A DNA stretch of 64,000 nt from an uncultured Bacteroidia bacterium (GCA_903918045.1 CAIXCY010000187.1:1-64000); one strand, 5' to 3'; counted from the stretch's first letter, positions 38,034 through 48,270 are shown. The notes: a model not told the origin generated them from the sequence alone. Numbers and translations: made by a program.

Positions 38034-39134
38034 CACATAATCAAAGGGTAAATTTTTAAATGCCCTGGCAAGTACCGCAATATTCCGCTCGTCACCTTTG
38101 AGGCTATCCACCGGCTTTGACAGATAGTAATCAACAGGTGGCATGATGGAAGCTGAAACAGGTTTGGTAAACCCATATAGACCAACATTCTCTTTAATAG
38201 CTGCGGGGATAACTTTGGCAGGGTCCTGTCCGTTCCAGTTAGCAAGGCAGGTTACAAGCCGGGTGTGAGGTCCCAGCATATTACGAACGGTTGAAGTAGT
38301 GGCAATATCACCCGCTTCATTCAATACCCAGTCGACCTCTTTGAGCATATCCGATCCGGCAATATCTTTGCTTGTAAGCTGGCATGATGTGAGCCAAATA
38401 ATACAGTCAGGTTTTGTCTTTTTAACCGTACTTCTGATCCGCTTCCAGCATCTGTCAATCGCCTTGCGTCTGAATTGAAGCTCAATTTCCTGGGTAATCT
38501 TATCCTTTCCCGGGAAAGACTGATTAATAAGTTCACTATACATTTGTTGTTCGCAGGCAAGCCATTTGAGTGGAGGGTAGGGTTCCATAGTTGCTCCGGG
38601 ATTCCAAAGCCAGTCGATAAAAACCCCATCGATTCCTGTCTTTTTTATTGCATCTTCAATCGAGGCACAGAGGAAATCAAGATAAGTTGTTGTGTAAGGA
38701 ATATGCGGATTTGAAGGAATTCCATAACTTAAGTCAGGATGCTCCTGGCCCCAGCGGGTATTTGAACCTGCACAGAAGTAACCAAAAACTTTGATGTTTT
38801 TCTGATGAGCAAGCTTCACCTGCTCAGGAAGGAAATCATACTTTAATCCGGGTTGTTCCGGAACGATGCCGTTTTTGTACCAGGCATATCCGTTACAGGA
38901 AACGGCAAATGACTGTATCACATTGCAGCCCAGGTCGGCATACCAGTTGACATGGGCAGTAGGATTGGCATCAGCCCAAAGACCCGGTTTTGCAAATCCG
39001 TTGGGACCACCCTCACCCCAGTTAAAATCGATATCATAAGCTTTTATCAGTTGTTCCGTTTTTTTGGCATTATCGGAACAGCTGTAAACCAAAGAGAAAA
39101 ACAGGACTGCTATTGCTAATCTTGGTCTTTGCAT
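38025..39134 (-). CDS. TIM-barrel lipoprotein, putative glycosidase
   Basis: A 369-residue lipoprotein with lipobox VYSC (Cys19). It has regular beta/alpha alternation: VIQSFAVSCNGYAWY, KVFGYFCAGSNTRWGQEHPD, GIDGVFIDWLWNPG (Asp174 at a strand end, a likely nucleophile), CIIWLTSC, VDWVLNEAG (Glu, possible acid/base) and RLVTCLANW. Layout resembles fucosidase-like and hypothetical glycosyl hydrolase 6-type barrels, but no family signature is complete. It stands alone between GH38 and the GH29 terminator, with no clear promoter in the 157 bp upstream. Confidence 0.75.
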   Translation of the reverse strand: MQRPRLAIAVLFFSLVYSCSDNAKKTEQLIKAYDIDFNWGEGGPNGFAKPGLWADANPTAHVNWYADLGCNVIQSFAVSCNGYAWYKNGIVPEQPGLKYDFLPEQVKLAHQKNIKVFGYFCAGSNTRWGQEHPDLSYGIPSNPHIPYTTTYLDFLCASIEDAIKKTGIDGVFIDWLWNPGATMEPYPPLKWLACEQQMYSELINQSFPGKDKITQEIELQFRRKAIDRCWKRIRSTVKKTKPDCIIWLTSCQLTSKDIAGSDMLKEVDWVLNEAGDIATTSTVRNMLGPHTRLVTCLANWNGQDPAKVIPAAIKENVGLYGFTKPVSASIMPPVDYYLSKPVDSLKGDERNIAVLARAFKNLPFDYVKK

Positions 39135-39217
39135 TTGATGGAATTTAATGGTTTTATAATCTTTTCAACTAAGGGAAGGTTTTCAGTGTCTTAGTTATAA
39201 TAATCTGGATTTAAAGG

Positions 39218-39256
39218 TCAAATGGGATCATCCGGCTTTTACAGGATGATCCCATT
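39218..39256 (-). terminator. Strong hairpin terminating the GH29-to-822aa operon
   Basis: Perfect 13-bp stem AATGGGATCATCC / GGATGATCCCATT (39221-39233, 39244-39256) with a 10-nt loop. On the minus strand it is followed by TGACCTTTAAA, so the U-tract is poor but the stem is strong. It lies 35 bp after the GH29 stop. Confidence 0.6.
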
Positions 39257-39291
39257 ATGGCTGTATCCACAAACAGGTGTTAACGAAAAAA

Positions 39292-40653
39292 CTATTTCAA
39301 TATCACCTCAAGCACCACAATTTCAACCGGTGGTTTTTGAACCGGTAGCTCAAGATTGAGGTTGTTCTTCGCTTCTCCACCAGCTGAATGGAATTTAATC
39401 TCTGAGGCATCATGCAGAAACTGAATATATTTCACCTTATCTCCCATATTCTTGAGGACTAAATTACCCATTGGATAGCTGAGCAAATGGACATACAATC
39501 TTTTAGTAGTTGGATTGTAGGTTAGTAATGTATTTGCTGGGGCCGCAAATTCAGCTGGCGCTTCGGTGCAATTGTAAATAGAACGATTGTTATATTTCAT
39601 CCATTCTCCCATAGACTTTAAACGATCCTGCGCTCTGAAGTCAAATACGCCACGGCCGGTTGGTCCGACATTGAGCAATAGATTGCCCCCTTTGCTCACC
39701 GACTCGATCAGCAATTCAAGTAACTGAGGTGTGCTTTTCCAGGTATTCTCGTCGCGGTAGTATCCCCACGATCCGGAAAAGGTTTGGCAGGTTTCCCATG
39801 CAATTTTCTTCCCGTTACGCGTTGGCCATTTCTCTACTTTGTATTGTTCAGGAGATTCAAAGTCCCATCCGCCATCCTGATCTTTAAGGTCAAGACGGTC
39901 GTCAATAATTATTCCGGGCTGAAGGGTACGGACCATTTTCAAAAGATCTTCTGAACCCCAGTCTTTATGATCCTTTCCATGTTTACCCGGGAAGGAGAAA
40001 TCGAACCAGATCACGCTGATCTCACCGTAATTTGTGAGCAATTCCCGAACCTGGTTTTTGAGGTATTCGCGGTATTTTGCCATATCACGTCCCTTATTCA
40101 GTCGTGCATAGGCAGAGTCAGATTCCTGGCGTTGCGGATGCATCTGATCAATCGTATAATCGGGGTGATGCCAGTCTATCAGTGAATAATAGAATCCAAC
40201 TTTTAGTCCTTCTCCCCTTAGTGCTTCGACATATTCCTTGATAACATCCCTGCCAAAGGGGGTATTCGTTGATTTGTAATCGGTAAACTTTGAATCAAAC
40301 TGACAGAACCCTTCGTGGTGTTTCGCCGTCAACACCACATACTTCATCCCTGCCTCTTTGGCCATTCTGGCCCATTCCTTTGGATTAAAGAGATCAGGAT
40401 TAAATTCTTCGAAGTACTTCTGATACTGCTCATTGGTCATTCGTTCATTATTTTTCACCCATTCATGGCGTGCAGGAAGGGCGTATAAACCCCAGTGGAT
40501 AAACATCCCGAAACGGGCATCGGTCCACCACTGCATCCGCTGACTTTTTTGTTCCGGTGTTTCAGCCTTTAGCTGCGCGGTTGCGCTATTCTGCATTGCC
40601 AGGGTGGCCAGTAGCAGAACCAAAATCATCCCAATCTTAAATTTGTTGTTCAT
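39292..40653 (-). CDS. GH29 alpha-L-fucosidase, secreted
   Basis: A 453-residue enzyme with a signal peptide (NSATAQL). GH29 residues: ARFGMFIHWGLYALPARHEW (46-65), TAKHHEGFCQFDSK (109-122), VIWFDFSFPGK with nucleophile Asp218, and GGNLLLNVGPTGRG. A Trp-rich C-terminal beta-sandwich ends the protein. The WFDFSFPG context, with an insert of charged residues, is typical of many Bacteroidota fucosidases annotated as GH29A. It is the last gene of the operon that begins at 48270; 51 bp separate it from the (alpha/alpha)6 gene upstream. Release of alpha-fucose is the expected role. Confidence 0.95.
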   Translation of the reverse strand: MNNKFKIGMILVLLLATLAMQNSATAQLKAETPEQKSQRMQWWTDARFGMFIHWGLYALPARHEWVKNNERMTNEQYQKYFEEFNPDLFNPKEWARMAKEAGMKYVVLTAKHHEGFCQFDSKFTDYKSTNTPFGRDVIKEYVEALRGEGLKVGFYYSLIDWHHPDYTIDQMHPQRQESDSAYARLNKGRDMAKYREYLKNQVRELLTNYGEISVIWFDFSFPGKHGKDHKDWGSEDLLKMVRTLQPGIIIDDRLDLKDQDGGWDFESPEQYKVEKWPTRNGKKIAWETCQTFSGSWGYYRDENTWKSTPQLLELLIESVSKGGNLLLNVGPTGRGVFDFRAQDRLKSMGEWMKYNNRSIYNCTEAPAEFAAPANTLLTYNPTTKRLYVHLLSYPMGNLVLKNMGDKVKYIQFLHDASEIKFHSAGGEAKNNLNLELPVQKPPVEIVVLEVILK

Positions 40654-40704
40654 TAGTTTTAGTTTATTATTTTGACTTTAAATATATTGAAAATTACAAG
40701 ATCT

Positions 40705-42042
40705 TTATTTTGATAAGGATTTAAATACGGTATAGGGAGAGGTAACGGTGGTCATGTAAATCGAATTTTGCGGTGCCTCTAAATTATAACATTCCCAGGG
40801 TTCGCCAAACTCACCACCTTTGCGAAAATCACCAGCACGCAAATTATCAATGTATTCTTTGGCCAACTGTTTTGCAGCTTCAGGATCTGTCTTTGCCATA
40901 GTAAAGCAAACCCATCCAGTTGGGGTTCCCCAATAGCCCCCATTTTGATAATCCCCTTTTCTGACAAGGCTTTTTTCCCAGGCCGATTTTTCACTGAAAT
41001 CTTCACCAATAAAGATATGCCGGATATTACCTGACTTCGCCAACAGCCCTTTTTTATACCCATCAGTTATCGTGTGTGATGCGTTGAGCACCTGCTCTCC
41101 ATCGAGAATACCATAGTAAATAGCCATAACGGTGCTCCAGATATCTGCCTGCCTGCTTTTCCCGGTTGAGGCTAGTAACATCCCGCGGGAATCCGAAAAA
41201 CGTTGAGGTATCTCCTCTTTAAGTCGCCGGGCATTCATACGATAAGTCGCTGCTTTATCTTTCTTTTTAAGAAGTGTAAAAAGATCAGCCAGCTCGAGCG
41301 AAGCCTTATACTTTAGTATCGATGGCATACAAAGCTCACCGGTAATCGTTATGACATCCCGAAATCCAAAGTCGACACCTCTGAAATCCTCAGTTGCATA
41401 AACGATTACGCCGTCCTGTTTGGTTGGAGCGGTTTTATAGGCCAATTCGAGCCGGTCGATCAAAGCAACCCCTCTTATTTTTTCGTTTAAAATCCGGGTT
41501 GATGCGCCATTTTTGGTGTAAAAATAGGCCATGTCGATAAAGAAAAATTGATCACAATAGGGAGGACTCATACCCCATTTTTTGTTTCCTTGTCCTTTAT
41601 AGTCGTAAGTGCCCGGAAAATAAATTGGTTTGCTGTCGTCAATTCGCATATGGTCAGGTATTGAACCCATCGGAATCATGCAGCCACCATCCGTTATCCA
41701 GGGCTGATCGCACTGACCTGAGGCAGTCATCAGCAGCATATGTTTTTGCTCCGGAAGGGTGATAAATCCACTCTCGATCGACATGGCATAATCACGTATC
41801 CAAAAGGCTGGATAAGCATCGCTTCCTCCGGGCTTAATTAAAGTTCCACCACTATTATTGCCGCCAAATTCTTTGGATATCACTTGTTTGGGTTGGATGC
41901 GGGAACGTTCAACCACATCTTTAGTGAGCCCTTCAAGGTATTTAAAATCGCTGTCCGACAGCAAATTACTATTGGTGTTTTGTGCGTTTACGTTTATGCC
42001 GAAAAATAAACAAAGGAGGATTAGAGCAAGTGTTTTTCTCAT
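40705..42042 (-). CDS. (alpha/alpha)6-barrel glycosidase-like protein, unclassified
   Basis: A 445-residue secreted protein (signal ends NVNAQ). FPAFWIRDYAMSIESG-type sequence (AFWIRDYAM at 79-87) is the pattern of GH15/GH63-like six-hairpin enzymes, followed by DGGCMIPMGSIPDHMR, PYCDQFFFIDMAYFY, LELADLFTLLKKKDKAATYR and GGYWGTPTGWVCFTMAK, all alternating helix-like. Acidic residues in IRDY and in EDFRGVDFG are candidate catalytic ones. I could not name a family. Its start overlaps the GH78 stop by one base, so it is coupled with the rhamnosidase and may act on the same branch, for example on a unit exposed by rhamnose removal. Confidence 0.72.
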   Translation of the reverse strand: MRKTLALILLCLFFGINVNAQNTNSNLLSDSDFKYLEGLTKDVVERSRIQPKQVISKEFGGNNSGGTLIKPGGSDAYPAFWIRDYAMSIESGFITLPEQKHMLLMTASGQCDQPWITDGGCMIPMGSIPDHMRIDDSKPIYFPGTYDYKGQGNKKWGMSPPYCDQFFFIDMAYFYTKNGASTRILNEKIRGVALIDRLELAYKTAPTKQDGVIVYATEDFRGVDFGFRDVITITGELCMPSILKYKASLELADLFTLLKKKDKAATYRMNARRLKEEIPQRFSDSRGMLLASTGKSRQADIWSTVMAIYYGILDGEQVLNASHTITDGYKKGLLAKSGNIRHIFIGEDFSEKSAWEKSLVRKGDYQNGGYWGTPTGWVCFTMAKTDPEAAKQLAKEYIDNLRAGDFRKGGEFGEPWECYNLEAPQNSIYMTTVTSPYTVFKSLSK

Positions 42043-44813
42043 TATTGATGGTTTAGTTTGATGTTAAAGGTGTAATTACCGGAACCTGTTTGAATAACCG
42101 TTTTACCGTTTGACTGGAAAATTGAGTTGAAATCTTTGTTGTTTATCAGTGTGTTTCCATTTTCCGTAATATCCGGAATAGAATCGGTCGGCAGATAAAT
42201 AGTGGCCGAAGTGTTAGCTGGTATTTCAATATTCAGAATAAGGTAATCATGAATGCGTTTCCATTCAGATCTAATCGTTCCGTACAAAGAATTATATTCC
42301 CCTTTTACCCATGAGAGGTCGGCTACAAAATCAGGACGAATAACGATTTTTTTAAATCCGGCGGCGGATGGGTCAGGTTGGATTCCAGCCAATGAATAGT
42401 AAAACCAATATCCCAGACTTCCTCCCAGAGGTGGCATTTGAACGAGTCCACCTTTCCAGTCCTCCTTGAATATTTTGGAGCCATGATTAAATACCATATC
42501 GTACCAGCTTGGATAAGTTCTCTGATTGGCCATTTTATAAGCCAGTTCGCCCTTCCCAAGGTCTGATAGGCCGGTAAGAATCAGAGGTGTTCCTACGAAG
42601 CCGGTCCCCACATGATTCGAATCGGCTTCAATTTTTTTCACCAGGTTATCCAGCACAAGTTGTCGTTTATTATCCGGTGCCAGATTAAAATAAAGCGGCA
42701 TCAATTGAGAGGCCTGACTGTATTTTGCATATTTACCAGTTATAGGATTGAAGAAATGGTTATTGAAGGAGGCTTTTATTTTTTCTGCCAATGCTGAATA
42801 ATGATCAGCATCCTCCTTAAATCCAAGAATTTCGGCGGTTTTGGAAGTAATAAGGGCCGTATTGTAAAATCCGATTGTTGAGGTGAATGGAACCGGAGTC
42901 ATAACGGGTCTGACGCTACCCGGCTCAAGCCAGTCGCCAAGACCCCATTTCACGACGTAGCTACTGTCTATGGAGTTAAGGTAACCTGTATATTTTTTCA
43001 TTGCCTCATAACTCTCCTCCAATATTTTCCGGTCCCCAAAATGGGTATAAATTTTCCAGGGTAGGTAAACAATCATTCCACCCCACCAGGGTCCGTTAAT
43101 GGTTGGTCCGTCAAATCTTCCCGGAGCCACCGGAGGAACATAGCCATTTTCATGAATAATATCGAGAAAGTCCCTCTGCCACTTGATATACATCTCAGGA
43201 CAATCAAATGCATAAGCGTATGCATCAAATGCTGTCTCCACATCCTGTGTCCATCCTGCCTTTTCGCGAACCGGATCATTGGGAATGTGGACGACATAAT
43301 TTTTCATGGTATGAACAAGGATTTTATTCAACTCATTAAATGCATCATTAGAACATGAAAATTTACCAGTTTCAGGGAATTTAGTATTTACAGATATTCC
43401 GGTAATGTCATCCAATTTTGGTTTGTAGTTGAGGCCATAAATTTCTACGGTTTTAATACCGTTGTAGCTGAACTTTGCCCCAAATGTCTCCATTCCATTC
43501 CCCTTGAGAATATATTCATAAGTTTGGTACCTTCCTAAAGTATGAGAACCGGCGCCCGGAAGTTTTAGAGTAATTTTGGATCCCTTTTCTCCCTTGACTT
43601 TGACGCTGCACCATCCGGTAATCTCCTTTTCAAGGTCAAAGAGATAGCCGTTTTTTATGGATCTAACTTTTAGAGCCTTTACGCTATCGGTAATCGTGAC
43701 GGGTTTTAGATATTGTGATTCGGGTTTACCGGCAGGAGCCTCGGCATACAATGCCTGTTTCCAATTTATACTGGGATATCCATTCTTATTCCAGCCATCG
43801 ATCTCCCTGTTTGCATCCCAGGTTTCGCCGCTTAAGATGTTATTGAAGCGAATTGGCCCTTCAGTGGTGTACTTCCAGCTGTTGTTTGAGACGACAGTTT
43901 TTTGACTGCCATCAGCATAAAAGATATCGAGCTGAAACAGTAACCGGGGAGTATCGATATAATCAGCAGCATAATACCTTAGCACATGGGGTATCACCAG
44001 GTTAAACCACCCGTTTCCAAGAATAACGCCTACTGTATTGTCTCCATTTTGCAAATATCCCGTAACATCGTATGATTGATAAAAGACCCTTTTCTGATAA
44101 TCGGTATAGGCGGGATTTAAGAGTTCATTGCTGACTTTATTCCCGTTGAAAAATAATTCATTCAATCCTAACCCGCAGATATTTGCGACTGCATACCTAA
44201 CAGGTTGAGTTATATTGAATTCTTTTCGCAGATAAACAGCAGGAGCATAGGTGATTGTGTCAGTTTTTTTGCGTATTGCTTCACTTAAGGTCCACATCTC
44301 GGATTCAGGTTCCATTCCAAAATCGGGAAGTGCCTTCAGTTCTTTTTGAAGTGGTGATAGTTGTAAATCTGAGGTGATCCATTTCCCTTTCCAGTCGGAT
44401 GAACTAAGCATTGCCATTGTCCAGTAAGCAGGTTGGCTCCAATCTGACTCAACTCCGTTTTGATCCCAAACCTTCACCTTCCAAAAGTATTTGTGAAGCG
44501 CAGAGAGTGGTTTTCCTCCGAATTTAATGTATAAACATTCAGAAGAGGCAATTTTCTCACTATTCCAAATATCACCAATATTGAGATTTAGTTTTGAGTT
44601 GTCAGAAGCAACCAGGATCTGGCATGCAGACTGGTTCCAGTTTCTTTGTCCCGATTCGATGTTCCAGCTTAAACGGGGATTGGGAGTATCAATTCCTGTG
44701 GGATTTGATGAATGTTCACATTTTAAGTTTACAATTCGGGAAGTTGCTCCGTTTGCCAAATTGGTAAATGATAAAAGGAACCAACAGATCAGTGGAATAA
44801 ATACCTTTTTCAT
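42042..44813 (-). CDS. GH78 alpha-L-rhamnosidase, secreted
   Basis: A 923-residue inverting enzyme with a signal peptide (ANGATSR). Typical order: N-terminal domain with NPRLSWNIESGQRNWNQSACQILVAS, a Bac_rhamnosid_N sandwich (LGLNELFFNGNKVSNELLNPAYTDYQKRVFYQSYDV in part), and then the (alpha/alpha)6 catalytic domain with NDPVREKAGWTQD at ~511-523, the conserved site of the general-acid and substrate-binding carboxylates, and GDWLEPGSV. The C-terminal beta domain has LSWVKGEYNSLYGTIRSEWKR. It removes terminal alpha-L-rhamnose, present in pectin-like, plant or bacterial glycans. An SDR gene lies 38 bp upstream in the same unit. Confidence 0.95.
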   Translation of the reverse strand: MKKVFIPLICWFLLSFTNLANGATSRIVNLKCEHSSNPTGIDTPNPRLSWNIESGQRNWNQSACQILVASDNSKLNLNIGDIWNSEKIASSECLYIKFGGKPLSALHKYFWKVKVWDQNGVESDWSQPAYWTMAMLSSSDWKGKWITSDLQLSPLQKELKALPDFGMEPESEMWTLSEAIRKKTDTITYAPAVYLRKEFNITQPVRYAVANICGLGLNELFFNGNKVSNELLNPAYTDYQKRVFYQSYDVTGYLQNGDNTVGVILGNGWFNLVIPHVLRYYAADYIDTPRLLFQLDIFYADGSQKTVVSNNSWKYTTEGPIRFNNILSGETWDANREIDGWNKNGYPSINWKQALYAEAPAGKPESQYLKPVTITDSVKALKVRSIKNGYLFDLEKEITGWCSVKVKGEKGSKITLKLPGAGSHTLGRYQTYEYILKGNGMETFGAKFSYNGIKTVEIYGLNYKPKLDDITGISVNTKFPETGKFSCSNDAFNELNKILVHTMKNYVVHIPNDPVREKAGWTQDVETAFDAYAYAFDCPEMYIKWQRDFLDIIHENGYVPPVAPGRFDGPTINGPWWGGMIVYLPWKIYTHFGDRKILEESYEAMKKYTGYLNSIDSSYVVKWGLGDWLEPGSVRPVMTPVPFTSTIGFYNTALITSKTAEILGFKEDADHYSALAEKIKASFNNHFFNPITGKYAKYSQASQLMPLYFNLAPDNKRQLVLDNLVKKIEADSNHVGTGFVGTPLILTGLSDLGKGELAYKMANQRTYPSWYDMVFNHGSKIFKEDWKGGLVQMPPLGGSLGYWFYYSLAGIQPDPSAAGFKKIVIRPDFVADLSWVKGEYNSLYGTIRSEWKRIHDYLILNIEIPANTSATIYLPTDSIPDITENGNTLINNKDFNSIFQSNGKTVIQTGSGNYTFNIKLNHQ

Positions 44814-44851
44814 ATAAAAAGAGTTGATTAATTATATGGAAATGAAGTGTT

Positions 44852-45790
44852 TTAAGATTGTACCAAATGCTTTACCGACTCCTCGATGGCCTGTAAAGAG
44901 GTATATCTTGGATTGAAATTCAATAAGCGTCTCGCTTTTTCAATGCTGCAGTTCGGGCTGTGGGCGATATGGTCCCAGGTCTCTTCTGCCTCCGATTCGC
45001 TGACGGTAAGTTTCCACGCTTCCCAGGGTAAAAAACTCAGATTAGCCTCCTTTCCAAACCACTTTGCAACGGCAGTAGCATAACCTCTGAGGGTAAGTGC
45101 CTGAGAAGAAACGATATGAAAACTTTCACCCACCGCATTATTCCAGTTATTCAGGGCATTGCAAAAGGCAGCTGCAACATCATCGGCATGAACATGGTGA
45201 AGTGTTTCCATTCCAAGATTGGGCAGGACGACCTCTTCCCCATGTGCTAAATGCTGAAAGGTTTCCGGATTTACTGTCCCGATAGGATTTACCGGAACCC
45301 AGCCCGGACCGACGATATGACCTGGATGTAGCACTGTCGCGGGGAAACCGGTTTTACGTGCAAGGGTTAGCAGGTACGATTCAATGGCCGCCTTTTTTGT
45401 CCCATAATCGCAGATCGGTTTTCGGAGCTGAGTCTCTTCAGTCGGCACAATTTCGCTATGACCATGAACCCAAATGGTTCCACAATGGATAAAATGTTGT
45501 ACATGTCCATGAAGCGCTTCTACTAAATGTTGAGCACTCTCAGGGGTGAAACAGATCAGATCAATCACAACATCGGGGGACAAGTTGCGGATCTGTGTCC
45601 CAAACATATTCTTTAATTCTGCTTTATCACGATCAATTGCTACCATCGTTACTGAATCCCACGCGGGATGTGCCAGGTATGGTTTGCGTTCCTGCCGGCT
45701 CACGCAGATTACCTCATGCCCGGCTAATACCAGACGGGGGATTAAAAAGGTTCCGATATGGCCTGTGCCACCGATTACTACGATTTTCAT
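44852..45790 (-). CDS. NAD(P)-dependent epimerase/dehydratase-like SDR, cytoplasmic
   Basis: A 312-residue extended SDR without a signal peptide. The dinucleotide site is GGTGHIG (7-13), the catalytic Tyr-x-x-x-Lys is Tyr129-Lys133 (YGTKK), and the upstream Ser/Thr is in HCGTIWVHG (102-110). HPGHIVGPGW (155-164) and HVHADDVAAAF are further SDR landmarks. It is the only cytoplasmic enzyme inside the PUL, lying 11 bp after the (alpha/alpha)6 gene, and so may process an imported sugar or lactone. The specific reaction, epimerase, reductase or dehydrogenase, cannot be decided. Confidence 0.9.
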   Translation of the reverse strand: MKIVVIGGTGHIGTFLIPRLVLAGHEVICVSRQERKPYLAHPAWDSVTMVAIDRDKAELKNMFGTQIRNLSPDVVIDLICFTPESAQHLVEALHGHVQHFIHCGTIWVHGHSEIVPTEETQLRKPICDYGTKKAAIESYLLTLARKTGFPATVLHPGHIVGPGWVPVNPIGTVNPETFQHLAHGEEVVLPNLGMETLHHVHADDVAAAFCNALNNWNNAVGESFHIVSSQALTLRGYATAVAKWFGKEANLSFLPWEAWKLTVSESEAEETWDHIAHSPNCSIEKARRLLNFNPRYTSLQAIEESVKHLVQS

Positions 45791-45801
45791 ATTTTGAAGT
45801 T

Positions 45802-48270
45802 TTAAATTTTAGGATTTTGAATGATTCGCCCATCTGACGTAACAATAATTAATCTGGTTTCTCCGGATTTGACTACAACTTTGGGCCATTTCATAAACGC
45901 ATACCTGTTCAGGACAACTCCGGCCATCCGGCTATCCTCCGAAAACAGGGAAATTTTACCGTCATAAGGGGTGGGATTTGTAATTCGAAGGGTTATATTT
46001 TTTGTGTCACGTTTTATGATTGTAGCTTTAACATTATCAAAAACAAAGAGTTCCCCCGTATCGAATCGCAGATAGATTCCCGGATTTTGGGTGATTGTAA
46101 GTGAGGTAACAATCCCCCAGGCCATATTTGAGTCTCCGTCAGGAATGCTTCCTCCGATATTTTCAGCACCTTCCCAATCGCTTAAATTGACACGTTCTGA
46201 TACCGATCCGGGGACAGCCTTCGGCACTACCGGATTTTTTTCTGTTGTAGTGTATTGTACCACGTTGTGAGCAATGTCTTTCAATAGCTCCATATATCTC
46301 TTGTCCCCGGTGGCACGGTAGAGTCGGAGCAGGAAGTTTCCCGAGAGGATATACATTCCGGGAGCGCCATGTGCATTTTGGATGCTTGCCCAAACGGCTC
46401 CTGTAGACCTTGCATCAATTCGGTGCATAACACTTCCATTGGGGAATTTATAATCATAAGAGACTGTCCATGTAGAGAACAGGGCTGCGGCATCCGTGGC
46501 ATATTTCAGCCAATCCTGGTTTCCGGTTTTCTCGAAAAGGGTTGTATAAGCCTCGGTAATATCGTAAGCTGCTTCACTGTCCTGACCTTGTAATATTTCT
46601 GCAGGTCCTCCGCCTGCATATCCTTTAACCAAATCCCGAGTGTAATAATACCTGCCGGCTGCTTCAGCAATTTTAAGGTATCCGGGATTATTGAAATATT
46701 CAGAAGCGAGCACAAGACCTGAGATGCAAACAGCTCCGGCGGTAGATCCGTTTACATCCATTTTCCCGGTTTCGACATTGATAAATTGTCCGAACTGCCC
46801 GTAATCCTTCCAGATCTGCGCAATCCCGTCGGCCTGTTTTCTGAACATCTCAACCCATTCAGGGTTAATTGCGGAAGCTTTCCCCTGGATTTTGAGTAAT
46901 TCGAGCGATTGGATCCCAAAGAAGAGCATCTCACCATTGCGGCGAACCATCGCAATATTGCAGTTTTTCTCTTTCTCGTTGAAGTTGTCCCCAAAGAATT
47001 CACCTTTCATAAATATGCCATGAGTCAGACCAGTCTTCCCCTGCATGAGCTTTAAAACATCAAAACTTCTGGTGATTCGTCTTAGCCGTTCTGGTGTAGA
47101 CTGAATTACCTGAGGATATGAAAATGCAGGTACGCCGCCCCAGCCGGCCTGTAGATGCCAATAAGGCTGATCGCCCTTTGGCTCCGAGCAGATATAGGCG
47201 TATTTGCCATCCTCATAAAATTTGGTTTTATCATGATGGTCAAGTATGATCTCATTGATTGCACTAAAAGGGGCTACATTCCGATAAACGGTAGGTCCTG
47301 ATAAATCCTTGCGAATTGTAAATACTTTCTCATAGAATGCCTGTAAATCGCTGGCCTGGAAATTGTAAACCCTCATTTTTAATTCGACCTTATCGTTGGT
47401 TTTAAAGTCTGCAGGCTGATCTGTACTTTTGGTGAATCCGGTCATTACGTAGCGGTTCTCCCGTACCCCGGGTGAACTTAAAACAAAGGTTGCCCTTTTC
47501 CTTGACAGATCCTCCTGTATAATTAACCCTGAATTTCCAAATTGGGTGGTTTGAGTGGTTAGCATGATCCAACCTCTTTTTTCCTTAGGGTTATAAAAGC
47601 TTAGCAGTGGTGTTGAGCAACTTCCGGTGAGCATCTCAATTTTGCCGGGACTTCCATCCTTATTAAGATGTAAAACATTGGTTATTGTTACAGGCATATC
47701 CAACGGCTTGTCTTCTGGTTTGTAGATGTAAGGGGGATATTGGACCGGAAGTATCCTGAAGCGATTCGCATTATAAACCGAAGCCGGGGCGAGGATGTAG
47801 TTTTCGGAACTCCAGCTTGCAAAGTCAAATGCTACTGCAATACCCGATGATTTTAAATTCTCCTTTTTGAGTACGAATGTAAAAGCTAAATCCATGGCCT
47901 CTTTATTACCGGGAACTTTGGATAAGCCAAGATCACAGCTCCAATTTGGATCAGCAGGATTCATTTTGCCATTTTCGATTAAGGCTGTTTTTTTCAGTCT
48001 GGAACCATCATATTCACAATCGAGAACCCTGATTTTGCCATTCAGTGAAATGAGAAATTGATCCACCAAAGGTGAAAAAGAAGAGATTTGATCCCCTATT
48101 CCAGGTAGCCAATTCGAATTTATTGAATTAATGAGAGTTGCATCTGAATTGCTTTGCTTCTTATTCGTAGATTGGGCATTTAATTCCAACAGATTTACTC
48201 CTGCAATAAGAATAAGAATTGTAATAATAAGTCGTGGTTTAAAACTGAAATCGGGTAGTTTCCTGGACAT
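45802..48270 (-). CDS. Large (alpha/alpha)6-barrel protein, putative glycoside hydrolase
   Basis: An 822-residue protein with an N-terminal hydrophobic segment (signal or anchor, ~13-32). Residues ~40-330 are a beta-rich domain. The helical domain ~380-680 shows six-hairpin repeats: LTHGIFMKGEFFGDN, GNCNIAMVRRNG-type segment, AGAVCISGLVLASEYFNNPGYLKIAEAAGRYYYTRDL (part), GQDSEAAYDITEAYTTLFEKTGNQDWLKYATDAA and TGAVWASIQNAHGAPGMYIL. A final beta domain ends the protein. The acidic pair in GQDSEA is a possible active site. No known family is recognised. It is first in the operon with GH78 and GH29. Confidence 0.72.
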   Translation of the reverse strand: MSRKLPDFSFKPRLIITILILIAGVNLLELNAQSTNKKQSNSDATLINSINSNWLPGIGDQISSFSPLVDQFLISLNGKIRVLDCEYDGSRLKKTALIENGKMNPADPNWSCDLGLSKVPGNKEAMDLAFTFVLKKENLKSSGIAVAFDFASWSSENYILAPASVYNANRFRILPVQYPPYIYKPEDKPLDMPVTITNVLHLNKDGSPGKIEMLTGSCSTPLLSFYNPKEKRGWIMLTTQTTQFGNSGLIIQEDLSRKRATFVLSSPGVRENRYVMTGFTKSTDQPADFKTNDKVELKMRVYNFQASDLQAFYEKVFTIRKDLSGPTVYRNVAPFSAINEIILDHHDKTKFYEDGKYAYICSEPKGDQPYWHLQAGWGGVPAFSYPQVIQSTPERLRRITRSFDVLKLMQGKTGLTHGIFMKGEFFGDNFNEKEKNCNIAMVRRNGEMLFFGIQSLELLKIQGKASAINPEWVEMFRKQADGIAQIWKDYGQFGQFINVETGKMDVNGSTAGAVCISGLVLASEYFNNPGYLKIAEAAGRYYYTRDLVKGYAGGGPAEILQGQDSEAAYDITEAYTTLFEKTGNQDWLKYATDAAALFSTWTVSYDYKFPNGSVMHRIDARSTGAVWASIQNAHGAPGMYILSGNFLLRLYRATGDKRYMELLKDIAHNVVQYTTTEKNPVVPKAVPGSVSERVNLSDWEGAENIGGSIPDGDSNMAWGIVTSLTITQNPGIYLRFDTGELFVFDNVKATIIKRDTKNITLRITNPTPYDGKISLFSEDSRMAGVVLNRYAFMKWPKVVVKSGETRLIIVTSDGRIIQNPKI

